In this document: piece after piece, positions 1-11,954 of the stretch
Layout: every line of letters begins with the position of its first letter
Position numbering within the stretch: position 1 is the stretch's first letter
Assembly: GCA_025617745.1 (NCBI GenBank)
Contig: CM046869.1
Coordinates: forward strand, 7,862,668 to 7,926,667
Length of the DNA: 64,000 bases
Source: Heliocidaris erythrogramma
Taxonomy: Eukaryota > Echinodermata > Echinoidea > Camarodonta > Echinometridae
Direction: 5' to 3'
Translations under genes and position numbers: made by a program
The notes under the pieces: model-generated
What the model saw: only the letters and a program-made list of their open reading frames with translations
What the model was told of the DNA's origin: nothing
Databases searched by the model: none

Positions 1-53
1 TCGGAGTCGGTTTTGCGGTGTAACTGAGGTATAACAATCTAATAGCATGTTAC
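1..53 (+). repeat. Right end of a short inverted-repeat element
   Basis: Positions 1-53 match 43080-43133. At 42995-43106 the complete unit begins with CAGTCACACCG and ends with CGGTGTAACTG, so the first bases of the window look like the right terminus of that MITE followed by shared flank. Nothing coding is seen from 54 to 440, which holds a 19-base G run at 388-406. Confidence 0.5.
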
Positions 54-444
54 TCTACGCCCCAATTAACGCCCTCCGCTGAGCGAGGAGCAGAAATTCT
101 CGAAAATTCACATTCTCGTATCTCCCTCATTCGGGCCTTAAATATCATGAAAATTCCAGAGTAGATATGAAATGAGGATATTATGCTTCATATTAATTTT
201 CACTGAAAACGGACGAGTATTTTTGGAGATACGAGTATTTTTCTGTTTCAGAGGGCCGAGAAATGAGGTTTTGTTTTTTTCCCGACACAAGTCTGGGACG
301 AAATGAATATGCAAACAAATAACATATTGCGGTGAACCCATCGTTACAGTACGCGCCATGTAGGATACAATTTAATTCAAATGTCATGGGGGGGGGGGGG
401 GGGGGGTGTCCTGCCCACGGAGTCGTTCCCCTGTCAATAACCTT

Positions 445-600
445 CTAATGACTCCCATTGAATTGTGAGTTTGTCCAGTGGTACGGTCGGCTCTCTGCCT
501 TCGCCTGCAAAGCGATCTCGGTTCGAAATTGTGTTGCGTCTTTCGGATGGTGACGTTCAAGGTCGGTTCGATGGTGTAAATAATCAGAAATTGACCCCGT
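445..600 (+). repeat. tRNA-derived SINE-like sequence
   Basis: A region near 468-530 resembles a degenerate tRNA gene. It has an A-box-like stretch (TTGTCCAGTGGTACGGTC) and, about 40 bases later, a B-box-like GGTTCGAAATT. The acceptor stem does not close, so this is a SINE head rather than a working tRNA gene. The boundaries are approximate and the tail is not clear. Confidence 0.45.
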
Positions 601-665
601 AAGAATGTTAGTTTTATTATTGATCAATCAATCAATGATATCGTACGAACGATATTTTGCGAACG

Positions 666-737
666 CGCACACACACACACACACACACACACCCGCATAC
701 ACACGCACACACCACACACACATACACCCACACAAGC
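666..737 (+). repeat. (CA)n microsatellite
   Basis: An almost uninterrupted CA-rich run. Copy 2 has a shorter, imperfect CA tract at 45970-46004, next to the end of the L1-type LINE. Confidence 0.85.
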
Positions 738-1893
738 ACGGGCGTAGCCAGGATTTTTCAATAGGGGGGGGGGGGTACAGACGTGAAGGATCCAACCGCA
801 TAGCCGGGATTTCATATTAGGGGGAGGGACGGTTGTGCACACGCGAAGAGTGCGAAATTGGTGATGAGCACGCAAACCGTGCTTCCCAGGGGTGTGTGCA
901 GGGAGGGGGAAGTTTTCCCCCTTCCCGCGCGAAGCGCGAAAGCTCTGACGTTTTAGCAAATTTGAGAGAAAGATAACGGCTTGTAGCAATATTTAGGCGG
1001 AAAGTTATAGTTTGACGCCCCGACTGCTTTTCAATTACTTGGACGCAATATTGCACTGTATGTAACAGGGGTGGGTGCAGAGAGGGGGAGTTTCCCATTC
1101 CCGCGCGAAGCGTGAAAGCTCTGATGTTTTAGCACCTTTTTCTTAGGCAGGATGTTAGTTCGACTGCTTTTCTATTATTTGGACGCAACATTTCTTTGTA
1201 TGTAACAGGGGTGAGTGCATGGAGGGGGACTGTCCCCCTTCAAGCGCGAAGCACGAAAGCTCTGACATTTCAGCACCATTTTCTTAGGCGGAAAGTTAGT
1301 TCGACGCCCTGGCTGCAATATTTGGACGTAATACTGTACTGTATGTAACAGGGGTAGGTGCAAGAAGGGGGAGTTGTCTTCTTACCGCGCGAAGCGTGAT
1401 AGCTCTGACGTTTTAGCAAATTTAAGAGAAAGATAAACGGCTCATAGCGAACAATTTTTTTAAGGCGGAAAGTTAAAGTCCGACGCCCTGACTGCTTTTC
1501 AGTTATTTGGATGCAATACTGCACTGTATGTGACATGGGTTGGTAGAGGGGGGGGGGGGGGGGGGGTTTCACCCCTTTGAAAGCTCTGACGTTTTCGCAA
1601 ATTGGAGAGAAAGATAACAGCTCATAGCAAACTATTTTTTTAGGCGGAAAGTTATAGTTCGACTCCGGACTGCTTGTCAATTATTTGGACGCAACATTTC
1701 ACTGTATGTAATAGGGGTGGGTGCAGGGAAAGGAGAGTTATTTTACCCTTTGGCGATCTTAGCAAATCTTGAAAGATAACGGCTTGTAGCGCCTTTCAAC
1801 GCCTTTTTTTCTCACTACTCCGCTTTTTTTAGTGGCTGAATGGGGGGGGGGGGGGGGGGAGAGCATGGCCACCCCCTGCCTACGCCAGTGCAC
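738..1893 (+). repeat. Tandem GCGCGAAGC-module element
   Basis: About six imperfect units of roughly 140-190 bp. Each carries a GCGCGAAGC core, then AAAGCTCTGACGTTTTAGCA, a TTAGGCGGAAAGTTA word, ATTTGGACGCAATA, and a G-rich GGGGTGGGTGCAGGGAGGGG stretch. The block opens with GGCGTAGCCAGG and closes near CCTGCCTACGCCAGTG, an inverted pair, so it looks like an element bounded by short inverted repeats. The same block is at 46225-47418, and a shorter relative is at 56273-56560. No protein is encoded; open frames here are repeat artefacts. Confidence 0.75.
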
Positions 1894-2603
1894 ACACTCA
1901 CACACACAAGGATGTCACGCTTCACGATTTTGCGTGTCATCGCTGCATGACAAGCATGACGAATTTTTCAATTTTGACATATAATTGTCTTTACCTTTTT
2001 CACTAATTTCAAAATGTTTGTTACTGCACGTCATTTCATTTTTAAAAAAAGTAGAAAAAAGAAGTTGCTTATATAAGAGAGGGCGCCTTTCAACAGTGAA
2101 CTGAGATTATTTCATTCTTGCCAAATATTTCATTTTTCATCGTTTTAGTCAACTTGGATGCCAGATTTCAACATGTAAATTTATCATTCAGCTACTGTCC
2201 ACCAGGAGTACACGCATTTATTTATTCTGCTTTGGATTTCACCATTACTACCAAGTGCCTTATCTCTTGCCAAACCGCCAAGACTCAGATTTTGTTGTAA
2301 GTACAGTCGATGTACATTCACGTGTAACTTGGCACCATTGTCATCGTGTTAATACTTACCATACTAGACATTCATCTTTAGGACTTCGAGCTTCGATAAT
2401 TTGTTATTTGAATTGTTAACTGTCTAGAAGTATATTGACTTACATTTTAGTCATCATTCCTTCAATCAATTGCCTTCTACAAAGCACTTGTGTATGAGAC
2501 TGGATTTGTAGGCCTACTCTACTTAACTTTTTTTTTTCCTTCAACTTAGTTTCAGGAACCTTTACGCCAGACTTTATCTCTTTAGGCCTATTTTCAAGTG
2601 TAT

Positions 2604-3339
2604 AATGGCGGACATTACTCAGGGAAAAGAGAAAGAGAAAGTGGCTGTGAATACTCGGGGGAAAAGAGAAAGAGAAAGAGAAAGTGTCTGCAATTATAAA
2701 GGATATTGTGAACGACCCTAGGTTCCTAAGTGTCATCGAATCTCAGTTGGTGAAACATTTGTCTGAGATGAAGGTCACTCTCGACAAGCATGAAGGGAGC
2801 ATCCTGGAATTGGAGTCCACTCTTAACAGTAAGAACAAGGAAATCCAGCAGCTACAGTCACAGCTCGAGAAACAGAACAACACTGTTGTGCATTTGAAAA
2901 ATCGTCTCAACCATCAGGAAAATATGAAAGGAGAAACTGTCTCCATTTCTTCGGAATTTCGGAAAAAGCAGGGGAACTTACAGATGATCTCGTCATCCAA
3001 GTAGCCACGGACATAGGAGTTGATTTGTCCAAAGCCGACATTGAGAGGAGTCACCGGGTTGGTAAACCGAGGATCAACAAACCGCGTGCAATAATAGCAA
3101 AATTTGTCTCCTATCGGAAACGCGCAGAAGTTATGCATGAGCGTCGTAAACTCGCCGGCTCACGGAAGTCGATCATGGAGGACCTCACTGCCCCTAATGC
3201 CGAACTTCTGAGCTACGCCGTAAGCAGTAACACCGTCAAAGCAGCTTGGTCACTTGATGGCCGCATCTTTGCCGTAGGAAAAGCCCCAGGAAGTCAGAAG
3301 AAACTCATAAAGACTAAAGCAGACATTGATAAACTATAG
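2604..3339 (+). pseudogene. LINE ORF1 protein, frameshifted
   Basis: Two overlapping open frames together resemble a LINE ORF1 protein. The first (2684-3004) has a long heptad-rich coiled coil (SKNKEIQQLQSQLEKQN). The second (about 2965-3339) has ERSHRVGKPR, IIAKFVSYRKRAEV and MEDLTAPNAELL, matching the RNA-binding C-terminal half of ORF1 proteins (the Transposase_22/L1-ORF1 style fold known in CR1/L2/L1 elements). A frameshift near 2970 separates them. The likely original start is the ATG at 2604, now out of frame because of length change in an AGAAAG repeat at 2625-2685. The protein would bind element RNA and act as a chaperone. Confidence 0.75.
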
Positions 3340-3445
3340 TTGACTCAAGATGTACTCCTGGCATTAACATCTTAGCCTTTTAAACCTTACTCCAGTTTTT
3401 TTTTTTGGTGTTGCTGTTGTTGGTTGTAGTTGTTTTATATTTTAG

Positions 3446-5290
3446 ATGTTTTGTAATTGTGCAGTAAGGTCAGCATTTTTAGATTGCTCCAATTGTGACT
3501 TAACATTGACTGATGATGTTGAATCATGCCATTGTATATTTCCAAGATGTGTACATTCTCTGTATCCCTTCAGTGCAATTGGTAATGATGAGCTACAATC
3601 ACTATTTCTCAGTGATACTGAAACTGTCATTAACCATCAGTATATCCATGATCTTAATGATATAAATAACAGCTTTTCCAGTGATATTGATGAATTTGAT
3701 GTACAATATAACCATGATTTCAATTGTAAATATAACCTTGAAAACGAATTTGAAGAACTTTCCATAGGTAAGTGTATGCGTAACAATTTTAGCATTTTGC
3801 ATTTTAACTCTCGCAGTCTTTCAAAACTTTCAACAAATTTCCGATTTCATAGTTACTTTACCTTTGAATTTTACAATTTATGGCTTTTCAGAAACGTGGA
3901 TAAATGAGAGCACTCCTATTTTATTTCGTGTTGAAGGCTATAGTTTTCATCCATAAAGACCGTATACATGCAAGAGGTGGGGGTGTAGCCTTATTGGTTA
4001 GTAGTGAGTTGAATTTTATTATTAGAAATGATTTATTTAACAACTCTGATAACTATGAATCCTTGTTTATCGAAGTTTCACTGAAACATCAAAAAAACAT
4101 CCTGGTTGGTATTATTTATAGAAAGCCACAATCTAATGTTTATCAGTTTAATGATGTATTTCAGAATGCTTGGAAAGAATTCATGCTGAAAAGAAACCCT
4201 GTTTATCATGGCAGATTTTAACATTGACCTTATGAAATCAAGCAATGCATCTACAACTCACTTATTAAATATTTTGCATGCCAATAACTTTCATGCACTC
4301 TCATAGATAACATATTTACTAATAATTTCAATTGCAATATATCATCTGGTTTGTTTTACAATGACATTTCTGATCATTTACCTGTCTTTCAAATCACTGA
4401 AGAATATAGTTTTGATACAAAAGATATCTTCTATGAGAGACGACTCATAAATGAAAACAGCATCAATTTTTCCAAGAAAAATTGTCGTCTATTGATTGGA
4501 ATGTAATTTTATCTTGTGACTCTGCTGATAAAGCGTATGACATTTTTCTCAAGAAGTTTACATTACTTTACTATTCTACTTTTAAAAAAGTGAAGTCAAG
4601 ATTGGAAAAGAGGGCAAAAAAAAACCATGGATTGATTCACTATTACTCAAAATGATCAGGAAAAAACATAAATTATACAAGATATATTCAAATAATTTCT
4701 TGGTACTACAAAATTTCAATATGGCACGAAAAAGAGACATGATAACGAAGCTTTTCGACCTGCACTCATCAGGTTATCACGCAGGTATATAACAAATTAC
4801 TTGAAATCAACTATATTATACTCGATGAACCCGGACGCAACCCAGACGCCGTAATATATTGTAAAAGATATATTGTAAGAGATATATTGTACAAGATGTA
4901 TTGTAAAAATCGCACTGCAGAAAATAAAAAGAAACACGTTAAAGTGAGAAATGAGTTGAATAAACTATTAAAAGATGCTACGAGAAAATTTTATGCAAAC
5001 AAAATTTAATGAATGCAGTGGAAACTTAAGAAGAACATGGAATGTAATAAAAGAAATTCTTGGTAATAAGAAGAAACACTTACCAGATTTTATAAAAAGT
5101 GGTAATGATACAATCCATGGTGACAAATATAATCTACAAATCATACTGATTGCCAGGCTTTTAAAAAATTTTGCCTGAATCATTCACTGAATCCATTTTT
5201 ATCCATCCTACAAATGAGAGTGAAATATATGATGTAGTAAAGAATTTGAACTCAACTTCTACTTATCGTATATTGATGGTATAAGCCAAC
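3446..5290 (+). pseudogene. LINE ORF2, endonuclease and linker part, broken
   Basis: The endonuclease start is recognisable by ILHFNSRSLSK (about 3790-3825), then GGGVALLVSSELNFIIRND (about 3977-4033) and KNILVGIIYRKPQSNVYQFND (about 4096-4155). This is the layout of apurinic-type endonucleases in CR1/Jockey LINEs. Several stops and frameshifts follow. The frame reaches an RT-proximal DGISQHVIK segment just before the Helentron-like insertion at 5322. It is non-functional. Confidence 0.75.
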
Positions 5291-5694
5291 ATGTAATAAA
5301 GACAAGGCATTAGCAAGATTGTGTCTCACCCACTTGCGAAAACTGGAAATATCGTGATCTCGTTGCCACGCAGAAGAATTGTATCTCTGGGTATCTGCCA
5401 CAGAATGTAATATCCCATTAATGAGAAGGACTATTCACAAAATACTACTTCCCCCATCCCCCCCCCCCCCCTTTTAGAGATGGAATAAAAAGTTACCATC
5501 AAGTCCTATTAGATTACACAAATACAAAATAGGATGATAATCAGTTGTACAATAGGGGCGAAGTAGAGTTTGTCTCTGGGTGGCATAAAAATGCAAAAAG
5601 GTTAAAATAGTGCTAAGGTTGAAAAGTGGAAATGAAATAAGGCTTTTAAAATCAATACGTTCATATGAGAAAGTTTGTCAACGAATATGAATAA

Positions 5695-5780
5695 TGGAGT
5701 CAAAAGGGGCCTGAGCTTTCGATCCTAGCAGAATCTTCGTCAGAGGCAAAAAGAAGCTCAGGCCCCTTTTGACTCCATTT
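5695..5780 (-). ncRNA. Hammerhead ribozyme-like motif within a 26-bp inverted repeat
   Basis: On the minus strand the conserved order is present. GCCT (5744-5747) precedes CTGACGA (5737-5743), then a 6-bp stem II with a 3-base loop, GAAA (5717-5720), palindromic stem III AGCT (5714-5717), a C at 5713 as the cleavage base, then AGGC (5709-5712), which pairs with GCCT as stem I. One unpaired A follows CTGACGA. A self-complementary stem III is the known design of dimeric hammerheads in Penelope-like elements and retrozymes. A perfect 26-bp inverted repeat flanks the motif and could compete with the fold. Confidence 0.6.
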
Positions 5781-5963
5781 TACTCCATTGGCTCGCTATT
5801 ATTGGATAAGCAGTTTTCAGCAGCTTGTTTTCAATATGAATAATGGTGAACATTATAATTGTAATAAGGCATGCATGTAAATCGAACAAAGTAGAATGAT
5901 ATTTTTGGGGACTTGATAACCTGTCAGGGGTAAAGTGAATGATTAGAGAGAGTGCATCTATCA

Positions 5964-6870
5964 CCCAAGTTAGGTTGTAATCCAAGCAAGTGATATGAAG
6001 TTATTTGTCACAAGAGAGTCTTGCAGGTAAACTTTAACGTATAGCCTCAAATGACCTTTGACCATATCATGTGACATCCAAAGGCAACATAACGTGAAGG
6101 TACCCTCAGTGCAAATATGACCCAAGTTAGGTTGTAATCAAAGCAACTGGTGTGAAGTTATTTGTCAAAAGAGAGTCTTGCAGGTAAACTTTAACATATG
6201 ACCTCAAATGGCCTTTGACCCTATCATGTGACCTCCAACGGCAACATAACGTGAAGGTACCCTCAGTGCAAATATGACCCAAGTTAGGTTGTAATCCAAG
6301 CAACTGATGTGAATTTATTTGTCAAAAGAGAGTCTTGCAGGTAAACTTTAACGTATGACCTCAAATGACCTTTGACCCTATCATGTGACCTCCAACGGCA
6401 ACATAACGTCAAGGTACCCTCAGTGCAAATATGACCCAAGTTAGGTTGTAATCCAAGCAACTGATGTGAAGTTATTTCACAAAAGAGAGTCTTGCAGGTA
6501 AACTTTAACGTATGACCTCAAATGACCTTTGACCCTATCATGTGACCTCCAACGGCAACATAACGTCAAGGTACCCTCAGTGCAAATATGACCCAAGTTA
6601 GGTTGTAATCCAAGCAACTGATGTGAAGTTATTTCACAAAAGAGAGTCTTGCAGGTAAACTTTAACATATGAAAAGAGAGTCTTGCAGGTAAACTTTAAC
6701 ATATGACCTCAAATGACCTTTGACATCATCATGTGACCTCCGACAACACAATAACATGGAGATGCCCCTAGTGCTTCTATCACCCAAGTATGGCTGCCAA
6801 TGCAGTAACAGTTGCCAAGTAATGCATCATAAGAGAGTCTTGCAGGTAAACTTTAACGTTTGTGACGGAC
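5964..6870 (+). repeat. 157-bp tandem satellite array
   Basis: The word CCCAAGTTAGGTTGTAATC recurs at 5964, 6121, 6278, 6435 and 6592, exactly 157 bp apart each time. Units are about 95% alike. A 34-bp internal duplication (AAAAGAGAGTCTTGCAGG twice) sits near 6635-6700, and a more diverged last unit ends at about 6870, followed by GACGGACGGACG repeats. The array is the core of the Helentron-like element. Confidence 0.93.
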
Positions 6871-6945
6871 GGACGACGGACGGACGCCATTTGGATCCCT
6901 TAGTCTCGCCTTCACCTCCGGTGGGCGAGACAAAAATTATATATT

Positions 6946-8303
6946 TTATTTCTAAACCACTGTGCTATATTTTCAACTTATCTTTGTCTTCAGGCATTGT
7001 CCCATCTAGTTTAAAGATCGCTAAAGGATGATGTACATAATGTTTCCAATTATCGCCCGATATCGGTCTTACCATTTTTTTCAAAAATTCTTGAAAGAAC
7101 TGTTTACTCTAGACTTTATGAATTCCTGTGTAAGAACAATATCTTGAATGAATATCAATATGGATTCCTGAGGAACGCATCCACTGATTTAGCGGTTATT
7201 AAATTAAATGACTATATTGTTTTTCTCGACCTCAGCAAGGCGTTCGACTGTATTGATTTTCCTATATTACTGTATAAATTGCAATGTTATGGAGTAAGGG
7301 GAACCCCCTTGCTTTGGTTTGAAAATTACTTGTATAACCGATTGCAATATGTATCTTACAAAGATACCTTGTCGGATTCTCGTCCAATTGCATGCGGCGT
7401 TCCTCAGGGATCCATATTGGGTCCACTGTTATTTTTAATATTTATCAATGATCTGCCGTATTGCACTGATAAACTCAAATTCATTCTATTTGCTGATGAC
7501 ACCAACATTTTAATCTCAAGTCACTCATTATCTTCATTAAATGCCATACTTAAAACTGAGCTGGAAAAAGTCTCACTTTGGTTCTCTTCAAACAAACTGT
7601 TACTTAATACAAATAAATCTAACTTTATGTACTTCCATATTAATATTAAAAAATCAATTCAACAATCTTTGGATAATTTTCAAATTAAAATGAACAACAA
7701 AGTCATAGAACGTGTCCATCACACAAAATTTTTAGGTGTTGTCATAGATGAGAAATTGTCCTGGACTGACCATATTTATACAATAAGAAACAAGGTAGCT
7801 AAAAATGTTGGTGTTATCAGCAAACTTCGTCTCATTCTTTCTCAACATATTCTTTTTACTTTGTATAACACATTAATTTTGTCCTATTTAAGTTATTGTA
7901 ATGTGGTTTGGGCTAATACCTATCGCTCGAAATTGCAGCCTTTATACCTCCTTCAGAAAAGAGCAGTCAGAATATGTACACACTCGGTCACATTTTTTTT
8001 TGCTGGTAAATTAGCATACTACAAGTGCTAAAACAGCATTTCAGGTGCAGTCACTATACATGCCCCGAAAAAGTAGCACTTTAGTTTTTACAGTGTATGA
8101 TCAAGAAAAACTCTAACTTACATAACTACAATACAAGAAATAAGGATAGATATCACTTATACCCTGCAACTAAAAATTTCACCCTTCAGTCTTTTCGACA
8201 TTATGCACCTGTAGTATGGAATAATCTGCCAATTGAAATTTGGTCTTGCAAGACACTCAATCTTTTTAAACAAAAACTTAAGAAATATTTGCTGACAGTG
8301 TAA
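6946..8303 (+). pseudogene. LINE ORF2, reverse transcriptase and C-terminus, broken
   Basis: This continues ORF2 after the insertion. The 7144-8031 frame has the RT motifs in order: [48 protein letters not shown] and the catalytic FADDTN box, then the thumb region [17 protein letters not shown]. The protein stops where about 110 bp of unrelated MITE-like sequence (7985-8095) replaces part of ORF2. The C-terminal LINE tail resumes at 8097-8303 (NYNTRNKDRYHLYP, VVWNNLPIEIW, LFKQKLKKYLL). A frameshift near 7030 also breaks it. Confidence 0.85.
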
Positions 8304-8903
8304 TATTTGTTAATCTTTATTCAGTGTCTAACTGCATTGTATAGGGTTGGTGTGGGATCTATCCTTTATTCTACTATATATCTCAACTTTTTAATAATTT
8401 TGCATTAATCTGGTTTTATTTCTATTACATTCATAATATAGTTTTCTACCATCAGGGTAGCTTATACTCGACAAGCCACTTGGCTTTTTTGGTGATACCC
8501 AAATTCCTTATTAGTTATCACTATTTCTCTGTATATTTTGATTTGCATTAACTTAGTTTTATTCAATGTCCCTTTTCCTTTGTATTATGTATTCAATTGG
8601 TGTGAAATGTATTTTTATATGGAATTTGAAATAAAACTTGAACTTGAACTTTAACTTATTAATGATACTTTCCACGTCACCGAAGAAACTTCATAACGCT
8701 ACTTCAGATTCCTCACCCCTATCCCCCACCCATGTACACCTCATTACTGTTTTGTAATGTTAAGTCGCAACACATTGAGGACTAACGTGATAAAAAAAAA
8801 CACAGGTAACAATTTGTTCTACATACATTGTCAATGACCACGTTAAAGGACCTATGGAATGCAAGTACATGTTGATCTTTGATGATGTGTATTGTTCTGT
8901 ATA

Positions 8904-11717
8904 CACTCTAAAAACTCAAGTGCTATTTTTAGCACCTCAAGATCTGGAGGCAGCACCTGTAAGGGCACGAAAAGGGACTGCACAAATGGTGCTAAAGTAG
9001 CACTTGTACAAGTGATATAATTCAACACCGGTCCAAGTGCTACTTTAAACACTTTAAGTGTAAGCCTTTTTACACTTCTGGTGCTATTAGACGCATGCAG
9101 CTCGCAAAAACCACACTTCTAGTGCATTAAATAACCCATTTTAGAGCCCCCAAACGACACTACTAGTGCTAACACTTTTGCACCCAATATAGTACTAAAG
9201 AACATACACAAACAGTATGCACAAAATCTCACCTGTAGTGCTGAAAACTCACCCTTCTATAGTCTGTTAAACAGCCCTACACTAAGGTCTAGATTTTATT
9301 TTTAGATTGATATGAACTGGTTGTATACATGATGGCGTGGACTAAAACCATGGCATGTGGATTTAAGTGGCAATTTCGGAGGTTTATTGGTTCATTTTCG
9401 GCAAAAAAAAGCACACACCGCCTTCCAAACTTCCCGAGGCCGGCCGGCGGTCGATCGCGCCCCATGCCTGGCCGACCCCCCATGATCAACAATTTTCATG
9501 TCAACGACAACGCGTACCGTAGACGTTTGGCCACACCACACATGCTGAAACATGGCATTTCCACTTCATTGCTTTTCATCATGTTTCATATCCACCACCA
9601 CAAAGATTAATGTAAATATCATATTATTTGATACCTTTATTCGCATAAAATTACAGAAGTTCTAAATTTAATGCCTTAAATGTTTACGTACCACGCCATG
9701 CCTGTGCAGCAGATGATGGCTCTTGCACTACAGGTGCGTAATAAGCGATTTCGTAATTGGCCCATGAGCAACTTTTCGCAAATGACCTTTCCCTTTTTTG
9801 GTTTGGATAGGCATCTTTTCAAAGAAAGATAATATAGGTTTTCCCGTCCAATTTCGCACTTAGTGCATGCTTAGTTCATTTAATTTCGTTATAGGTCATT
9901 CAAAAATTCAAACTAGTCATTCAAAATCGCCATAGGGCAGCCAAAGATTCGTAATGGGCAGTCACATTCGCCATAGAGCAAGCAAAAGTGTAAGCATATC
10001 ATTCAAATTCGCCATAGTGCATTCAAATTAGCACGGAAGAACACGTGACTGAAGATAGAGCATTCAATTGCGCCATAGGGTATTCATGTTCCTAACTAAT
10101 GCATCCAATTTAGCTCTGTATTCACATGATTTGTAAACAGTAATACATATAAGAATAATTATAATTATGTACATTGTTTGTTAAACATTTAAAGATTAAA
10201 TTCTTTAGGAATGTCCTCTGACTTCTTTCAAGTCATACTTTGCTTGTCGAGTTTCTGCATTATTTATGTTTGAAATGTCTGTTTGCGCAACATTTAACAC
10301 TTTATTGTTAACGTTCTATTTTCTATCTGCGAGATCTTTTTCAAACATTCTTTGCGCGTTCTCCCAGCGTTACATGGCCCGCTGTCTGGCCCGTGAAATC
10401 ATCAATGGCTGAAAAAGAGACTGAGTTTTGAGCTTTGAACTTTAACATTTTGATGAAAAGATTCTTTTACATGATGAAAGTCTTAATATGAGATAAAAAC
10501 AGAAAAAGTAAATATGTTAACCATATGAAAGAAGAAAATCCTGATATCGTACACATCCTATGATTTATGTCTCTAATCAATGCATGTAATTGATGAGATG
10601 ATGCAACATAACACAAGACAATACACATATGAAAGAAAATTTATAAAGATAAAAAGGCATATGAAATAACATATAAACATACAAAATTTGCTTAAATTTA
10701 CCAACTAGCCCAATAAGGAGCACGACAGTAAGCTGATACAGTTGCTTTTGTCCGCTCCTTGGGCCATGTGATGAATATGAAAAGAATGACCCCCCCCCCC
10801 CCCCAGCTTAAAACAAGTGTCAGGTCATAAAATGAAGAATGTGTAAACATGAAAAAGCAAGTGAAAAAAAAATTGTATAACTGGATGCCCAATGGCGAAA
10901 TTGAATGCTCTAACTTAGCTCGAGGGGGTTTCACGGGCGAACTTGGTTGCACTATGTATGAATTTGTATGACAATTGGCGAATGTGGTTGTTCTAAAGCG
11001 AATACGAATGGCAATTGACCATCTTGGCTGCACTATAGCGAATTTGAATGGCGATTGGTGGTGTTGGCTGCCCTATCCGCGAAATTGAATGACCTATTTA
11101 CTTTTTCTCATGCACTATGGGCAAAATTGAATGGCCTATCTTTACTTTTGCACTAAGTGCGAAATTGGACAGGAAAACCTATACTATAATCTTGCCCGAC
11201 ATAGCAACCTACAGAATTCAAACTCTATGAAAGAAAGACATCGTAGACCTGGTGACTAGAATAGCACGTCAATGAACACTTGGGAAAGCGCATTGTTTGT
11301 AAGTTGGCCATCATTTGGCAGACTGTCAAATACCAACCATCAATGAACACTTTGTTGCTTTTCAGTGGATTTAATGAAAAGTATAATGAAATGAATGTAT
11401 TAATAATCATTACACTGTCGATGCTTATCGCAGTGAATTTTAAACGAACATGCCAGTTTTATATGTCAAATGACCTTTATCTGCTCATGCGCAAATCCTA
11501 ATTATTAGCACAGGATTGTGCAGGTGCTATCACGGGACGTTGGTCAGCACTTGAAGTGTAAAACGAGCGTCCTAACATTCAGCACTTACTTTTAGCACTC
11601 AGTTTTCTGCACCTTATCATCTCCCAGACGCAAATGGCACGTGAGGTGTTAGAAATAGCATGTCAAGTGCAAACTTCCAATTAGCACTCGTTTTTCAGCA
11701 CTTCACTTTTTAGAGTG
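8904..11717 (+). mobile_element. TA-flanked non-autonomous DNA transposon
   Basis: Left end CACTCTAAAAA (8904) and right end TTTTTAGAGTG (11717) are inverted repeats flanked by TA on both sides, the target duplication of Tc1/mariner-like and related MITEs. Subterminal AGTGCT/AGCACT words are dense at both ends. No transposase frame is seen. A different element (9833-11183) is nested inside. In duplication copy 2 only the last 60 or so bases of the right end remain (47846-47904), so a deletion removed the rest there. Confidence 0.75.
9833..11183 (+). mobile_element. Non-autonomous element nested in the TA transposon
   Basis: The terminal 35 bases at 9833-9867 (beginning TATAGGTTTTCCCGTCC) and 11149-11183 are inverted repeats differing at one position. 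Subterminal regions repeat a GCGAAATTGAATG-type word, facing one way on the left and the other on the right. The same ends and words occur in the transposase-bearing element at 11955-14247, so this is probably its internally replaced derivative. No coding frame is recognised inside; a poly-C run is at 10792-10804. Confidence 0.78.
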
Positions 11718-11732
11718 TACATTACAACATTT

Positions 11733-11832
11733 ACAACCATATTTTATTTTACCTGCTAAGCCCCGCCCCTAAAAAACCTTTGGACTCTAAGCGGGGCTTA
11801 GCAGCCAAGCAGGTAAAATAAAATATGGTTGT
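11733..11832 (+). repeat. Hairpin-forming palindromic repeat
   Basis: ACAACCATATTTTATTTTAC followed by CTGCTAAGCCCCGCC is repeated in inverse order on the other side of a short loop, making a stem of roughly 40 bp. An 8-bp duplication (CCAAGCAG) disturbs the right arm. Copy 2 (47921-48012) has the cleaner arm, apart from one arm mismatch. Confidence 0.8.
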
Positions 11833-11954
11833 AAATTTTGTGATGTACATAAGAATACACATCATCAAAGATCAATATGTACTTTTTTATATTTATGCTT
11901 TTATTATAAATCATCAAGAATCTCAATATTTACAATAGATTGACATGATAAGAA

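Larger units (their letters stand above)
5322..6932 (+). mobile_element. Helentron-like (HINE-type) non-autonomous element inside the LINE
   Basis: The inserted block starts with TGTCTCACCCAC and ends with GTGGGCGAGACA, an 11/12 inverted match. Just inside the right end is a hairpin: stem 6903-6910/6924-6931 with an inner stem 6913-6916/6920-6923 and a TCC loop. The core is a satellite array. Short terminal inverted repeats, a central tandem array, a 3' hairpin and no obvious target duplication are the known plan of Helentron-derived non-autonomous elements. The interrupted LINE reading frame resumes right after it (FISKPLCYIFNLSLSSG from about 6946). No transposase is encoded. Confidence 0.65.
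2073..8654 (+). mobile_element. CR1/Jockey-type LINE, nearly full length, broken
   Basis: A non-LTR retrotransposon with ORF1, an endonuclease region, reverse transcriptase and a 3' end of AATAAAACTTGAACTTGAAC. It is flanked by a 5-bp CTTAT direct repeat at 2068-2072 and 8655-8659. The second duplication copy has the unoccupied site at about 47604-47612, which fixes both borders. Removing the 1.6 kb Helentron-like insertion at 5322-6932 leaves about 5 kb, a reasonable full length for this group. Frameshifts, stops and a replaced segment near 7985-8095 show that it is dead. Confidence 0.88.

Noticed and set aside
605..989. Open frames across the CA repeat and GCGCGAAGC module on both strands
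   Set aside because: They are His/Thr- or Cys/Val-rich translations of simple repeats, with no domain or splice context.
5964..6870. Possible CRISPR array, because of exact 157-bp periodicity
   Set aside because: Units repeat along their whole length without unique spacers, and the context is an animal transposable element.
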